A stretch of DNA of 45,334 bases, taken from contig NZ_JAAFKG010000041.1 of assembly GCF_013299185.1 (NCBI RefSeq), positions 29,703 to 75,036 on the forward strand. Direction: 5' to 3'. Position numbers and translations under genes: made by a program. The stretch's first letter is position 1. Each line of letters opens with the position of its first letter. Below, piece by piece: positions 1-9,700 of this stretch. Origin of the DNA: Microcoleus sp. bin48.metabat.b7b8b9.023 (GTDB lineage Bacteria > Cyanobacteriota > Cyanobacteriia > Cyanobacteriales > Microcoleaceae). The notes below the pieces were generated by a model. It ran no database searches, had not been told where the DNA came from, and was given only the letters and a program-made list of their open reading frames with translations.

Positions 1-310
1 TGTTGTTGGGCTTCAGCCCCAAGAGCGCTTGCATCGCAACTACGTACCAAGAAAGGTATGTTGTTGGGCTTCAGCCCCAAGAGCGCTTGCATCGCAACTA
101 CGTACCAAGAAAGGTATGTTGTTGGGCCCCGGCCCCAAGAGCGCTTGCATCGCAACTACGTACCAAGAAAGGTATGTTGTTGGGCTTCAGCCCCAAGAGC
201 GCTTGCATCGCAACTACGTACCAAGAAAGGTATGTTGTTGGGCTTCAGCCCCAAGAGCGCTTGCATCGCAACTACGTACCAAGAAAGGTATGTTGTTGGG
301 CCCCGGCCCT
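1..310. repeat. 58-bp tandem repeat array, 5.3 copies
   Basis: Units start at 1, 59, 117, 175, 233 and 291; the last is cut off near 310, and the array may continue beyond the left edge of the window. Each unit runs TGTTGTTGGGCTTCAGCCCC, then AAGAGCGCTTGCATCGCAAC, then TACGTACCAAGAAAGGTA. Units 3 and 6 carry GCCCCGGCC in place of GCTTCAGCC; otherwise the copies are essentially identical. Read across the unit boundary, each unit is one degenerate copy of the GGTACGT(A/T)GTTG...CAACTACGTACC palindrome found singly elsewhere in the window, plus an AAGAAA spacer. Because 58 is not a multiple of three, all forward frames stay open, but none is a credible gene. Confidence 0.95.
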
Positions 311-654
311 CTTAAAATTTGTGACATAGCAAGTTATATCAATTTCGGTTGTACTGTCAGGTGATGTTGAATGTTAACTATTAACTGCTAATTGTTTACG
401 TTTTAAAGAATACCGATGCAACCGGAAACGATATAATGTATCTATCAATCAACAACATGACGAGTTTCGTGCAGGGCTTTGTGATAGATAGAATTTTCAG
501 TGATAATTGAGTATTGCCTTTCCTGATACACTGTAGCGCTGTTTGTCAGGTGCGTCGCTGTAAGATTATCGATATTTCTTTGGGAATTTTCGAGGGCGAC
601 GCACCCTACGACTGTTCCATCGCAATTATTTAAGCACGCTCCATCTAACGCACC
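311..654. other. Intergenic region between tandem array and ruvB
   Basis: No gene is visible. The stretch is AT-rich and contains an inverted repeat at 549-605 (GGTGCGTCGC at 549-558 and GCGACGCACC at 596-605). A second half-copy, ACGCACCCTAC, near 648-658 runs into the end of ruvB. Nothing else stands out. Confidence 0.6.
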
Positions 655-657
655 CTA
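549..657. repeat. GTAGGGTGCGTCGC-type palindromic repeat downstream of ruvB
   Basis: Inverted arms lie at 549-558 and 596-605. The right arm is followed by CTACG, and an extra half-site at 648-658 reads ACGCACCCTAC. The ruvB stop codon (CTA on the plus strand, 655-657) lies inside the CACCCTAC motif. The same family appears at 17784, 23668, 25321, 25454 and 32519. Confidence 0.8.
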
Positions 658-1755
658 CAATAATTTAGGTGAGACAAAACCTAGGTGTTTCCAAGCAGCG
701 GCTGTGGCAATTCTGCCCCGACTTGTTCGCTGCAAAAATCCGATTTGCATTAAATAAGGTTCGTACACATCCTCAATTGTTTGAGTGTCTTCTCCTGTAG
801 AAGCTGCGAGGGTTTCTAAACCCACTGGGCCGCCGTTAAAGTTTTCGATCATTGCTGTCAAAAGAGACCGATCTGTCCAATCCAAACCTAGCGGATCGAC
901 GTTGAACAATTCGAGGGCGACGGAGGCAACTTCGGCGTCGATTGGCTTTAATTTTTTGACTTCGCTGTAGTCTCTGACTCGCCGCAGCAAGCGGTTGGCA
1001 ATCCGAGGTGTTCCACGAGCTCGGCGGGCAATTTCTTCGGCTCCTTCTGGGGTGATTTGAGTGTCGAGAACTTGGGCGGTTCTTTGAACAATTAGACTAA
1101 GTTCGTCTATTTCGTAATATCGCAGTCTTTGGATTAAGCCGAAGCGATCGCGCAATGGAGATGTCAGCGAGCCAACTTTGGTGGTGGCGCCTACTAAGGT
1201 AAAGGGTTTCAGCGGAATGCTGCGGATTTTGGCGCTTTTTCCTTGACCGATCGTAATGTCTAAGCGGCAGTCTTCCATCGCTGGATAGAGGATTTCTTCG
1301 GTAACTTTAGATAATCGGTGAATTTCGTCGATAAACAGCACGTCGCCTGCTTTCAGGTTGATTAGCAATCCGACAATATCTCGCGGTTTTTCTAGGGCTG
1401 GGGCTGTGGTGATTTTGCATTCAACTTCCATTTCTGCTGCTAAAATTAGCGACATTGTGGTTTTGCCCAATCCCGGTGGGCCGTACAGTAACAGGTGATC
1501 CATCGGTTCGCCGCGGGATTTGGCTGCTGCAATTGCGATCGCCAAAACTTCTCTCAAGTCTTTTTGCCCGATGTATTCAGCTAACCGCTGGGGCCGGATT
1601 TTGTCTTCTTGTTTGCTGTTGATTTCGTCGGGTAGTTCTTGCGATTCTAGTAGCGATTCCGTCTCGGGTTTGGCGGCTTTTTTCCGGGGTGCCGGGGCTA
1701 TGTCTTCGGGTAGATTTGGGTCGGGTGGTTGTTGTTTGGAGGAGATAATTGCCAT
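655..1755 (-). CDS. ruvB: Holliday junction branch migration ATPase RuvB
   Basis: RuvB is the hexameric AAA+ motor that, with RuvA, drives branch migration of Holliday junctions in recombinational repair. The 366-residue product has the family's AAA+ features: Walker A GPPGLGKT at residues 92-99, Walker B VLFIDEIH at about 139-146, a sensor GATTK at 189-193, and the arginine-finger stretch SPLRDRFG at 199-206. The C-terminal third ends in a winged-helix domain ([13 protein letters not shown]). The first ~50 residues are a Pro/Glu/Lys-rich extension ahead of the core that begins [11 protein letters not shown]; such N-terminal extensions are common in cyanobacterial RuvB. The gene is transcribed away from the gene at 1827. 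Its stop codon lies in a dispersed GCACCCTAC repeat. Confidence 0.97.
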   Translation of the reverse strand: MAIISSKQQPPDPNLPEDIAPAPRKKAAKPETESLLESQELPDEINSKQEDKIRPQRLAEYIGQKDLREVLAIAIAAAKSRGEPMDHLLLYGPPGLGKTTMSLILAAEMEVECKITTAPALEKPRDIVGLLINLKAGDVLFIDEIHRLSKVTEEILYPAMEDCRLDITIGQGKSAKIRSIPLKPFTLVGATTKVGSLTSPLRDRFGLIQRLRYYEIDELSLIVQRTAQVLDTQITPEGAEEIARRARGTPRIANRLLRRVRDYSEVKKLKPIDAEVASVALELFNVDPLGLDWTDRSLLTAMIENFNGGPVGLETLAASTGEDTQTIEDVYEPYLMQIGFLQRTSRGRIATAAAWKHLGFVSPKLL

Positions 1756-1826
1756 AGTTATTTGCGATCGGGCAATGGGAATTGTTTACAATTGTGAGCG
1801 GAATCATTACCAGTATTGAGTTCGTT

Positions 1827-2390
1827 ATGAGTATTCCATCTTCTTTATTAGCCTCGGAAAGCATAACTTTTGAGGGGGCGATCGAGCTGACTCAATCTTT
1901 ACTAGCCCAAATTGAGGCCGATTCCCTACGGGATAGCTACGCTTCACAACTTTCAGAGGCCCAGATCGAGCAAGCAGTGGCTTCTCTGGTGAAAACTATG
2001 AACGGTGCTCGGGGTTTTTTTGTTACTTATCTGACGGATGAGGGACAGGCGGCAGACAGGCCTTCACCCGGAGCGATCGAGGCGCTGCGATCGGCTCCTG
2101 AGATCGTAGCAGAACTGCTGGTGAAAAATTTGGCGATGTCGTCGGCGATGGTTGTCTATCATTCGCGCCATCAAAGCGAGGAAAGAGCGGCGGGTTCTGC
2201 TAGAGTGCAGGGGCGATCGCGCAATTTGATTCAAATTCTGCAAATGCCGGCCTGTCAAACTATAGCGTCGGAAATGCTAGCAAATTTGCAGGATGCCAGC
2301 GGCGAGTACCAGGAATTTTTTGAACGCTGGGGCTACGACGACGAGCAAAAAATGGCGATACGCTCAGCAGTGAGTGAGGCGATCGGCTAA
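1827..2390 (+). CDS. Conserved hypothetical protein, 187 aa, divergent from ruvB
   Basis: I do not recognise a characterised family. The product is a soluble, mostly helical acidic protein without signal peptide or membrane segment. It contains AQIEQAVASLVKTMNGARGFFVTYLTDEG near the first third, and a C-terminal part with RSRNLIQILQMPACQ and EFFERWGYDDEQK. The start at ATG 1827 is preferred over a possible upstream start at 1782, because the upstream 15 codons fall in the short spacer shared with the divergent ruvB (start 1755) and look non-coding. The 71-bp spacer presumably holds the promoters for both genes. Confidence 0.7.
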   Translation: MSIPSSLLASESITFEGAIELTQSLLAQIEADSLRDSYASQLSEAQIEQAVASLVKTMNGARGFFVTYLTDEGQAADRPSPGAIEALRSAPEIVAELLVKNLAMSSAMVVYHSRHQSEERAAGSARVQGRSRNLIQILQMPACQTIASEMLANLQDASGEYQEFFERWGYDDEQKMAIRSAVSEAIG

Positions 2391-2533
2391 AATAACCAGC
2401 GACTGCCTTCGCCGAAGCGGCAGATGCTTGATCAAAGCGGCGGGGCTGTGGAATAATTGCGGTTTAGCAAAGGCTGCACAATCGTAGCTGGAGTTGATTT
2501 AGGTGTGAAGGTTAGTGAACGAGGGCGAAAAAA

Positions 2534-3394
2534 TTGCTGAGAACGGTGAAAGGAGTTGCCCAAAAAGCCCGATCGGCTCGCGGCAGGATGCCCGCAAGCA
2601 GCCAACGGTGGACAAAGCTGAATCTGCTGGCAACATTAGTGCGCCGGGACTTGGAATCTCAATACAAAGGCTCCATTCTGGGCAATTTGTGGCCGCTGCT
2701 CAATCAGCTATCCCAATTGGTGATTTACACTTATGTATTCTCGATCGTCCTCAAGGTAAAGCTCCAACTTGCAGGGTTCCCCGAAAACAGTGACATTACC
2801 TTTGGAGTCTGGCTGTTTGCAGGTTTATTGCCTTGGAGTGCCTTCACCAGCGGTTTGATTAAATCGGGAGTATCCGTGGTGGGGCAGCCAAATTTAGTCA
2901 AAAAAGTGGTATTTCCCCTCGGTTTGCTGCCGCTAGTGCCGATTTTGACCGCTTTTATTGAAAGTTCTCTGGGTTTAGCAGCTTTGATTCTGATCGTAGC
3001 AGTGTCCACGCAAAAGCTCAACGCTACTTTATGCTTGCTGCCACTGGTTTGGGCGCCTCAGTTGCTGCTAACAGCCGGCTTGGGATATTTGACAGCGGGC
3101 TTGACAGTGTTTTTGCGAGACATTCCTCAGACATTAGGTGTTATTCTAAATTTTTGGTTTTATTTGACGCCGATCGTCTATCCAGCATCAATCATCCCCG
3201 AAGAATGGCGAGCGTGGATATTTTGGCTCAATCCCATGGCCGCCATCTCCGAGATTTACCGAGATCTGATACTGCTTGGAGAAGTCAAGCATTGGGGTGA
3301 ATGGGGTGTCGCCACGCTGATTTCTGCTGCTATATTTTGTGCAGGTTTTGCAGTTTACCGCCGTTTGCGCCCCGCTTTTGCTGACGTGCTGTAA
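2534..3394 (+). CDS. ABC-2 type polysaccharide export permease (Wzm/TagG/RfbD-like)
   Basis: This is the membrane-spanning subunit of an ABC exporter that carries lipid-linked polysaccharide across the inner membrane. The 286-residue product has the ABC-2 permease layout: an amphipathic N-terminus with RRDLESQYKGSILGNLWPLLNQ-like sequence typical of Wzm proteins, about six membrane segments, and the conserved DIPQTLGVILNFWFYLTPIVYP region near residues 200-222. The start is uncertain. TTG at 2534 has a GAGGG Shine-Dalgarno-like site 8 nt upstream; the ATG at 2588 would give a protein 18 residues shorter. The partner ATPase follows at 3691 after a 296-bp repeat-filled gap. Substrate identity cannot be read from sequence. 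Confidence 0.9.
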   Translation: MLRTVKGVAQKARSARGRMPASSQRWTKLNLLATLVRRDLESQYKGSILGNLWPLLNQLSQLVIYTYVFSIVLKVKLQLAGFPENSDITFGVWLFAGLLPWSAFTSGLIKSGVSVVGQPNLVKKVVFPLGLLPLVPILTAFIESSLGLAALILIVAVSTQKLNATLCLLPLVWAPQLLLTAGLGYLTAGLTVFLRDIPQTLGVILNFWFYLTPIVYPASIIPEEWRAWIFWLNPMAAISEIYRDLILLGEVKHWGEWGVATLISAAIFCAGFAVYRRLRPAFADVL

Positions 3395-3441
3395 ACTTAT
3401 TTGATATCGAAAGTCAATCTAAAATCTAAAATTCCAATAAA

Positions 3442-3623
3442 GGTTTGTAGTGAGGACTTTAGTCCTCAGGCATTGCTAGATCGGGGTATGAAAATGGATA
3501 ACTTAAAAATTCAGAAGATTGACTGACTGGCTTGTTTTGTTTTTTCACATTGAGTCGTTCATACCGTAAGTCAGCAACGCCGTCCTCATAAAAATCTGAG
3601 GACTAAAGTCCTCACTACGAACC
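3442..3623. repeat. GTAGTGAGGACTTTAGTCC palindrome split by a ~100-bp inner repeat
   Basis: The outer arms are GGTTTGTAGTGAGGACTTTA (from 3442) and its complement ending CACTACGAACCT near 3623. In other copies the arms are separated by only about 10 bp; here about 130 bp lies between them. The insert includes 3483-3580, which is similar to 20733-20831 in inverted orientation. Confidence 0.85.
3483..3580 (+). repeat. ~98-bp dispersed repeat, copy A
   Basis: Reads GGGGTATGAAAATGGATAAC ... CACATTGAGTCGTTCATACC ... GCAACGC. By eye it is roughly 85% identical to the reverse complement of 20733-20831. It lies wholly inside the split palindrome at 3442-3623. No coding capacity is evident. Confidence 0.8.
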
Positions 3624-3648
3624 TATTTTTAGTGAGCGGACATAATAT

Positions 3649-3688
3649 CAATCTAAAATCTAAAATCTAAAATCTAAAATCTAAAATC
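3649..3688. repeat. Short tandem repeat (CTAAAAT)n directly before the wzt-like start
   Basis: Several head-to-tail copies of the heptamer CTAAAAT run up to CGG and then the ATG at 3691. No purine-rich Shine-Dalgarno sequence separates the repeat from the start codon. Confidence 0.85.
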
Positions 3689-3690
3689 GG

Positions 3691-5106
3691 ATGACAGAAA
3701 ATGTAATTTCACTAAAAAATGTTTCTAAATGCTTTAAGCGATACGATCGTCCAGGAGACCGCTTAAAAGAAATTATTTACCCTAACAAAAAACTCGCTGA
3801 CGAATTTTGGGCTCTCCACGACATCAATCTGGAAATTCCTCAAGGACAAACTCTGGGAATTGTTGGGCGCAACGGTTCGGGAAAAAGCACTCTTTTGCAA
3901 ATAATTGTGGGGACTTTGACGCCCACCACCGGCAGCGTGGATGTGAAAGGACGAATTTCCGCTTTGTTGGAACTTGGAAGCGGATTTAACCCGGAATTTA
4001 CCGGGCGGCAAAATGTATTCTTCAACGCTCAAATACTGGGATTCAGTCAAAAAGAAACTGAAGCAAAGTTTGATGAAATAGCTGCTTTTGCTGATATTGG
4101 AGATTTCATCGAACAGCCAGTCAAAACTTATTCCAGCGGTATGTTTGTCAGGCTGGCTTTTGCTGTTGCGACTAGCGTCGAACCGGATATTTTGGTGGTT
4201 GACGAAGCACTTTCGGTAGGCGACGAAGCTTTTCAGCGCAAGTGTTTTGCCCGCTTGCAAAGCATTCAAGAAGGTGGCGGCACGATTTTATTTGTCTCTC
4301 ACGCTGCTACTTCGGTGGTGCAACTTTGTACGTCAGCAATTTTAATGGATAGCGGAGAATTGCTGCTCGCTCACACGCCGAAGGTGGTAATTTCTAAGTA
4401 TCAAAAGTTGATCTATGCAGATCCAGATAAAGTGTTGGGGCTGAAGTCAGATATTCGATCGCTAAATCAACTCACAAAGCAAGAAAGTGATAACAATCTT
4501 CAGCAGGATGCTAATTTAGAAAGCACAAAGGCGGAGGTGAAACCCGAGCAATATCACTCGAAATCCCCGGAACATTATGATGAATTTTACGATCCGGGGA
4601 TGATACCGTCGAATACGGTGAGGTATCCGTCTCGCGGAGCGGAAATTATCAACCCCCACATCGAGACTCTCAAGGGAACTGTGGTCAATCACTTGATTGG
4701 TCGTCAAGATTATGTTTACACTTACTCTGTCACTTTCTCGCGGTCAACTTCCAAGGTGAGGTTTGGAATGTTGATTAAAACGATTAGCGGTTTTGAGCTG
4801 GCTGGTGCTTCTTTAAAGGCTTCCAGTCAGTGCGTTAGGTATGTGGAAGCGGGTACGACAATTGTCGTGAAGTTTCAGTTTAAATGTTTGCTAAATCCTG
4901 GAGTTTATTTTTTGAATGCAGGGGTTGTGGGAACGGTAGATGAGGATTTAACTTATCTGGATCGCTGCGTTGATGTGGCGATGTTTAGAGTTCAGTCTTG
5001 TACAGAGTCCTGCGGTAACGGCATCGTTGACTTGCTGATAGAACCGTGTTTAACTGTTGTTAATTCTGATTCTCTGGTGAAAAAGGCGTCAACCGAAGTC
5101 ATCTAA
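3691..5106 (+). CDS. Polysaccharide export ABC ATPase with C-terminal Wzt-like sugar-binding domain
   Basis: This is the ATPase subunit that powers polysaccharide export with the permease at 2534. The N-terminal ~245 residues are a complete nucleotide-binding domain: Walker A GRNGSGKST at 59-67 (actual start G59), signature YSSGM at 147-151, Walker B ILVVDEA at 167-173, and switch histidine H204 in VSHA. The shortened signature YSSGM and the FWALHDINLEIPQG lead-in are typical of the Wzt/TagH group. After a charged linker (about 245-300), residues ~300-460 form a second domain resembling the Wzt C-terminal carbohydrate-binding beta-sandwich, which in E. coli O9a/O8 recognises the modified end of the finished chain. 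The 471-residue length fits Wzt with such a domain. The methyltransferase gene begins 15 nt downstream, implying co-transcription. Confidence 0.93.
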   Translation: MTENVISLKNVSKCFKRYDRPGDRLKEIIYPNKKLADEFWALHDINLEIPQGQTLGIVGRNGSGKSTLLQIIVGTLTPTTGSVDVKGRISALLELGSGFNPEFTGRQNVFFNAQILGFSQKETEAKFDEIAAFADIGDFIEQPVKTYSSGMFVRLAFAVATSVEPDILVVDEALSVGDEAFQRKCFARLQSIQEGGGTILFVSHAATSVVQLCTSAILMDSGELLLAHTPKVVISKYQKLIYADPDKVLGLKSDIRSLNQLTKQESDNNLQQDANLESTKAEVKPEQYHSKSPEHYDEFYDPGMIPSNTVRYPSRGAEIINPHIETLKGTVVNHLIGRQDYVYTYSVTFSRSTSKVRFGMLIKTISGFELAGASLKASSQCVRYVEAGTTIVVKFQFKCLLNPGVYFLNAGVVGTVDEDLTYLDRCVDVAMFRVQSCTESCGNGIVDLLIEPCLTVVNSDSLVKKASTEVI

Positions 5107-5121
5107 AATTCTGTGAAAACA

Positions 5122-6642
5122 ATGAGCGAGAGCAATTTAGATTTAGTCCAAAATCCGGTTATCGAAGCATTTATTCGAGAGCAAGCTAAGTTTCCCGAAG
5201 ATTTTAAACTAAATATCTGCGAAAACGATGAAATGTATTTGTTTGCGTTGAGCAATGTCAAGGACGATCGCGATCGGGCTTTGGTGCGCTATTATTCGCT
5301 GGGGCGCCGCATCCTGGATACGGTTAAACAGGTTGTGGATTGGCATTTTGGCAGTTTTGAGAATGTACCGTCTTTTCTAGATTTTGCCTGCGGTTACGGT
5401 AGATTTACACGGTTTTTGATTCAGGAAATACCAGCGGAACAAGTTTGGGTTTCTGATATTTATGCTAATGCGGTTAAGTTTCAAGCTGAATACTTCGGCG
5501 TTAGCGGTATTGTTTCGACTGGAAAACCAGAAAATTATTTAATCGATCGCAAATTTGACTGCATTTTGGCTAATTCTTTTTTCAGCCATATGCCGGAAAG
5601 AACTTTTACAAGTTGGTTGCAAAATTTGTACGATTTGTTGACTCCTAACGGCATTTTGATGTTCAGCGTTCACGATGAGTGTTTGCGAGCTCCTAATGTA
5701 GAAATGCCTGCTAGTGGTATTTTGTTCAGCGCCTTGAGCGAAAGTCAGTCTTTGGATAAGGAGGAATACGGCACAACTTATGTAACTGAAAAGTTTGTCA
5801 GAGAAGTTGTCGATAAAGTTAGCGCAGGTAAGGCTTTTGTTCACCGCATCGAAAAAGGTATATGCAGGTTTCAGGATTTGTATGTTGTCACCAATCAACT
5901 ATCTAGAGATTTTTCGGAGTTGAAATTCAATCACCACCCGGAAGGATATGTTGATGTTGCTGCTTTTACAAATAAGGAGAATTTGTATCTGGAAGGATGG
6001 GCGGCAGATCTGAATAATGGCGGTAAAATTGAGGATTTGCAAGTGCTGGTAAACGGTGAGTTTGTGCAGAGGTGCGAGCCTTTTTACAATCGCCCGGATG
6101 TGGCCGGACACTTTGAAACTGATGTGGCTTTGCAGTCTGGTTGGAACTGTTATTTACCGAAAAATTCTGTGGCGCCGCAGGATGTGTTAACCGTTAAAGC
6201 AATCAATAACTATGGTTTGACATGGATTTTGGAAACTTGCACTGTACAATCGCTGGTAAGACAAAAGCAATCGCGCTCTTTATTGGGATCTACTCAACTC
6301 AAGCTTCAATTGCTGGAAACTCAGTTAGCTGCGGCTAAGATAGAATGGGAGCAAAGTCAAAGTAAGTTAATGATTACTGAAACTCAGTTAGAAGAATCTC
6401 ATACTAAGTTAGAAGAAAGTCAAAATCAATTAATTTCAGTTCACTCGCAGTTAGAACAAGCTCAAAGTCTGTTAGTATCTCTGCAAATGCAGTTGGAGAA
6501 GACAGAAAATCAGTTGATGAATGTCAAGCAAGAACTACAGCAATCGCAATGTCGAGTTGTGGCTATGGAAAGTAGCAAGTTCTGGAAGCTCAGAAGCACG
6601 TGGTTTCAAGTCAGGCGAGCGATCGGGTTAGCGGGAGAATAA
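5122..6642 (+). CDS. SAM-dependent methyltransferase with beta-sandwich-like and coiled-coil C-terminus
   Basis: A 506-residue three-part protein. Residues ~70-215 are a class I methyltransferase with motif I DFACGYG at 87-93. Residues ~275-375 form a domain with the pattern LEGWAADL...VLVNGE...YNRPDVAG, which resembles domains in the next gene's product. Residues ~387-478 are a Gln/Glu/Leu-rich coiled coil made of degenerate QLEES/KLEES units, ending in ESSKFWKLR (483-491) and a basic tail. The ATG at 5122 is preferred; GTG at 5113 would add three residues. By analogy with E. coli WbdD, a coiled-coil methyltransferase that caps O9a chains, it may methylate the growing glycan end; that is inference. 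It lies 15 nt after the Wzt-like gene. Confidence 0.88.
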   Translation: MSESNLDLVQNPVIEAFIREQAKFPEDFKLNICENDEMYLFALSNVKDDRDRALVRYYSLGRRILDTVKQVVDWHFGSFENVPSFLDFACGYGRFTRFLIQEIPAEQVWVSDIYANAVKFQAEYFGVSGIVSTGKPENYLIDRKFDCILANSFFSHMPERTFTSWLQNLYDLLTPNGILMFSVHDECLRAPNVEMPASGILFSALSESQSLDKEEYGTTYVTEKFVREVVDKVSAGKAFVHRIEKGICRFQDLYVVTNQLSRDFSELKFNHHPEGYVDVAAFTNKENLYLEGWAADLNNGGKIEDLQVLVNGEFVQRCEPFYNRPDVAGHFETDVALQSGWNCYLPKNSVAPQDVLTVKAINNYGLTWILETCTVQSLVRQKQSRSLLGSTQLKLQLLETQLAAAKIEWEQSQSKLMITETQLEESHTKLEESQNQLISVHSQLEQAQSLLVSLQMQLEKTENQLMNVKQELQQSQCRVVAMESSKFWKLRSTWFQVRRAIGLAGE

Positions 6643-6795
6643 GAGAAGACCATTTTAGATTTTAGATTGGGGATTGGAGATTGCTAGAGATGATAGACTA
6701 AGTGTTGGGATATTACCTAAAGTTGCATTTTGGGGTAAATAGTGTAGCGAGTAAAAATGGTTTGGGAATTAGGGCGAGGGAGAGAAATTGTGAGT

Positions 6796-9700
6796 ATGAA
6801 TGACAGCAAACCGTCGGTTTTTATTGTTACTGGAATGCACCGTTCCGGTACATCTTTAACTGCTTCTTTGTTTCAGAAAGTCGGAGTTGATATTGGTAAA
6901 CAGTTGGTGGGCCCGGCGGTGGGAAATGTGAAAGGTCATTTTGAGAATGTTGATTTTGTTGAGTTTCACAAGAGTGTTTTACGATCGCACGGCATAGATG
7001 AACTCGGCTGTACGTTTGAACAAACGATTCCGGTAGCAGCGGAATATGTGGAAATTGCCAAACGGGCGATCGACCAAAACCAACAAACTGACAACCATTG
7101 GGGCTGGAAAGACCCGCGAACCGCTTTGTTTTGGGATTTTTGGCTAAATTTGCTTCCCACAGCCAATTTCATCTGTGTTTATCGATCGCCCTGGGAAGTC
7201 GTGGATTCGCTGTACCGCCGGGGAACCGATGTCAGCTTGCTGCAAAATCCCCAAATGGCAGTAAAAATGTGGATTCACTACAACCAAAAAGTCTTAGAAT
7301 TGTACCAACGTTTTCCCGATCGCTGTCTGCTGGCGAACGTTTACCCGATCGGCAACACTCCCGAACTTTTTATCGATCGAGTCAACGAAAAATTTAACGT
7401 TAACTTAGGTGCGATACCTGCCGACAATTTTGAAGAATCTTTATTAGTAAATGATATTGTCAAAAGTCATAGGCCGAGTTTAATAGAACAATATTTTCCC
7501 GAAGCCTTAGAACTATATCAAGTTTTGGAAACCCAAGCTGGCAATCTGGGCAGCGAATCGAATTCTGCCAGCGATAAAATTATTCATTTTCCAGCATCTT
7601 CTGTCGGCCCTTTTGAAGATTGGCTAAAAATCCGCTTGCTGGAAAAACAGCAAAAAACCAGCAATTCCGAAATCAAACAGTGGCAAGAAGAATTTCACCA
7701 AGCCCAGGCAAAAGTGTTGGGATTGGAGGCAGAATTAGGAGAAACTCAAGTACAACTTGCCGGCAAAGAATCTAATTTTCAAGAAGCTTTAGCAAAACTG
7801 CTCGGATTAGAAACAGAATTAGGACAAACTCAGGCACAGCTTGCCGGTCAAGAATCGCAATTTCAAGAAGCTTTAACAAAAGTCCTGAAGTTAGAAACAG
7901 AATTAGGACAAACTCAGGTACAACTTGCCGGAAAAGAATCACAATTTCAAACAGCTTTAGCAAAAGTCTTGGAATTAGAAGCAGAATTAGGACAAACTCA
8001 GGTACAGCTTGCCGGCAAAGAATCGCAATTTCAAACAGCTTTAGCAAAAGTCTTGGAATTAGAAGCAGAATTAGGGAAGAGTCAGGTAAAATACGAAGAA
8101 AAAGAATTCAAACTGGAGCAGAAATTAGCTGAGTTACTGTGGATGGAAACTATACAGAGTCAAACTCAAGAAAAATTAAATGAAAGTCGGGAAGACTTAG
8201 AAAAGTCGCGCCAGGAAACAGAAAGAGTGCGGGCAGAAATTGAGGCAATCAAAGCTTCTGACTGGTGGCAACTCCGAGAAAATCTGTGGGGTTTTCAGCG
8301 TCGAATCCGTGACCTCTTCCCGAAATATATTTTTTCGTTAGACCAACCCACTACTTGGCAAATTAGCGATTCTAATGTCCTAATTGTGGGCTGGGTATTT
8401 AACACAAAGATTGAGATTAAAGCAGTGCGTGTCCGAATTGATGACAAAATATTTTCGGGCGTTTACGGCATAGAAAGAAGCGATATAGCGATAGCACATT
8501 CTAATATTCCGGCTGCGAGGAAAGCGGGTTTTACTATTGAATTGCAAGCGCCTGCCGGACGGCACGAAGTAATACTAGAAGCCCAAGAAGCAGGCGGAAA
8601 TTGGCATCTTTTGGCAACTTATCCGCTGTTGGTTTCAACGATTCAAGCATCGTTAGATGTACCCGTGGTGTGGGAACAGCGTCAGGGTCAAATTTTGTTC
8701 GCAGGTTGGTGCTGTCACCACGATCGCAAAATTGCTAAATTAAGCTTTGTGTGCGGCGATATTTCTGTAGAATGCGCCTACGGTTTGCGGAGAAAAGATG
8801 TCGGCGAAGTGTTTCCCGACTGGGTTAACAGTTCGGAAAGTGGCTTTGAGGCACTTGTCGATTTGCCGCCAGGGGAATGGCACGTGGCGCTGCAAGCTGA
8901 GTTAGATACCGGGGAAATTTTGTCTTTTCAAGCGCCACAAGTATTGACTGTGCGGCGCTACCATATTTGGCAGCGAAGTGCTGATAAATTTGAGGAGTTT
9001 TCGAGTTTTGTAGAGGCAATCCGGCAGCGGGCTAGGGAGAGAAAACAGCGTCTGGGTAGAATTGTGCCGATGCCTTGGGAAATTGTCAAGGTGATGCGCC
9101 AGTTGGGGAAGATTTACCAACAGCAAAAACAGTTGACTGCGCCGGGGGATTTGCTACCGCCTGCGGGTTTTGTGGTGCCGAAACCGATTGATAGGTATGA
9201 TGCTTGGTTGGAGGTGAATCAGTGGAATAGTCGATCGCGCGATTACTTGATTTCTCGGTTAAAATCCTGTGGGCAAGCGCTGCCAAAGATTTCGGTGGTG
9301 ATGCCAGTGTACAATCCGCAGATAGATTTTCTCGAAAGTGCGATCGAGAGTGTAATCAATCAAGTCTATCAAAACTGGGAACTCTGCATCGCTGACGACT
9401 GTAGTACCGACGCTACAGTTGCTGACACCTTGAAAAATTGGGCCGAAAAGGACGATCGAATTTGCATCACATTTCGCACAGAAAACGGCAACATCAGCGC
9501 CGCGACTAACAGCGCCGCCGCCCTCGCCACAGGCGACATCATCCTATTTTTAGACAACGACGACGAACTAACTCCCGACGCCCTAGGCGAAGTCGCGCTA
9601 TATTTTGCCACCCATCCAACCACCGATTTTCTCTACTCAGACGACGACAAAATCGACACCAAAGGTCGCCGTTTCGCCCCACAATTCAAACCGCAATGGT

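Noticed and set aside
1..310. Possible CRISPR array
   Set aside because: The units are contiguous and identical along their full length, with no unique spacers.
3..364. Open frames of 85-111 codons across the left-edge tandem repeats
   Set aside because: The 58-bp unit keeps all frames open by repetition and the peptides are the same sequence in rotated frames; there is no ribosome-binding site and no family resemblance.
1788..1806. AATTGTGAGCGGA, identical to the first half of the E. coli lac operator
   Set aside because: Only half of the operator is matched and no LacI-type regulator is nearby; chance similarity in the ruvB divergent spacer.
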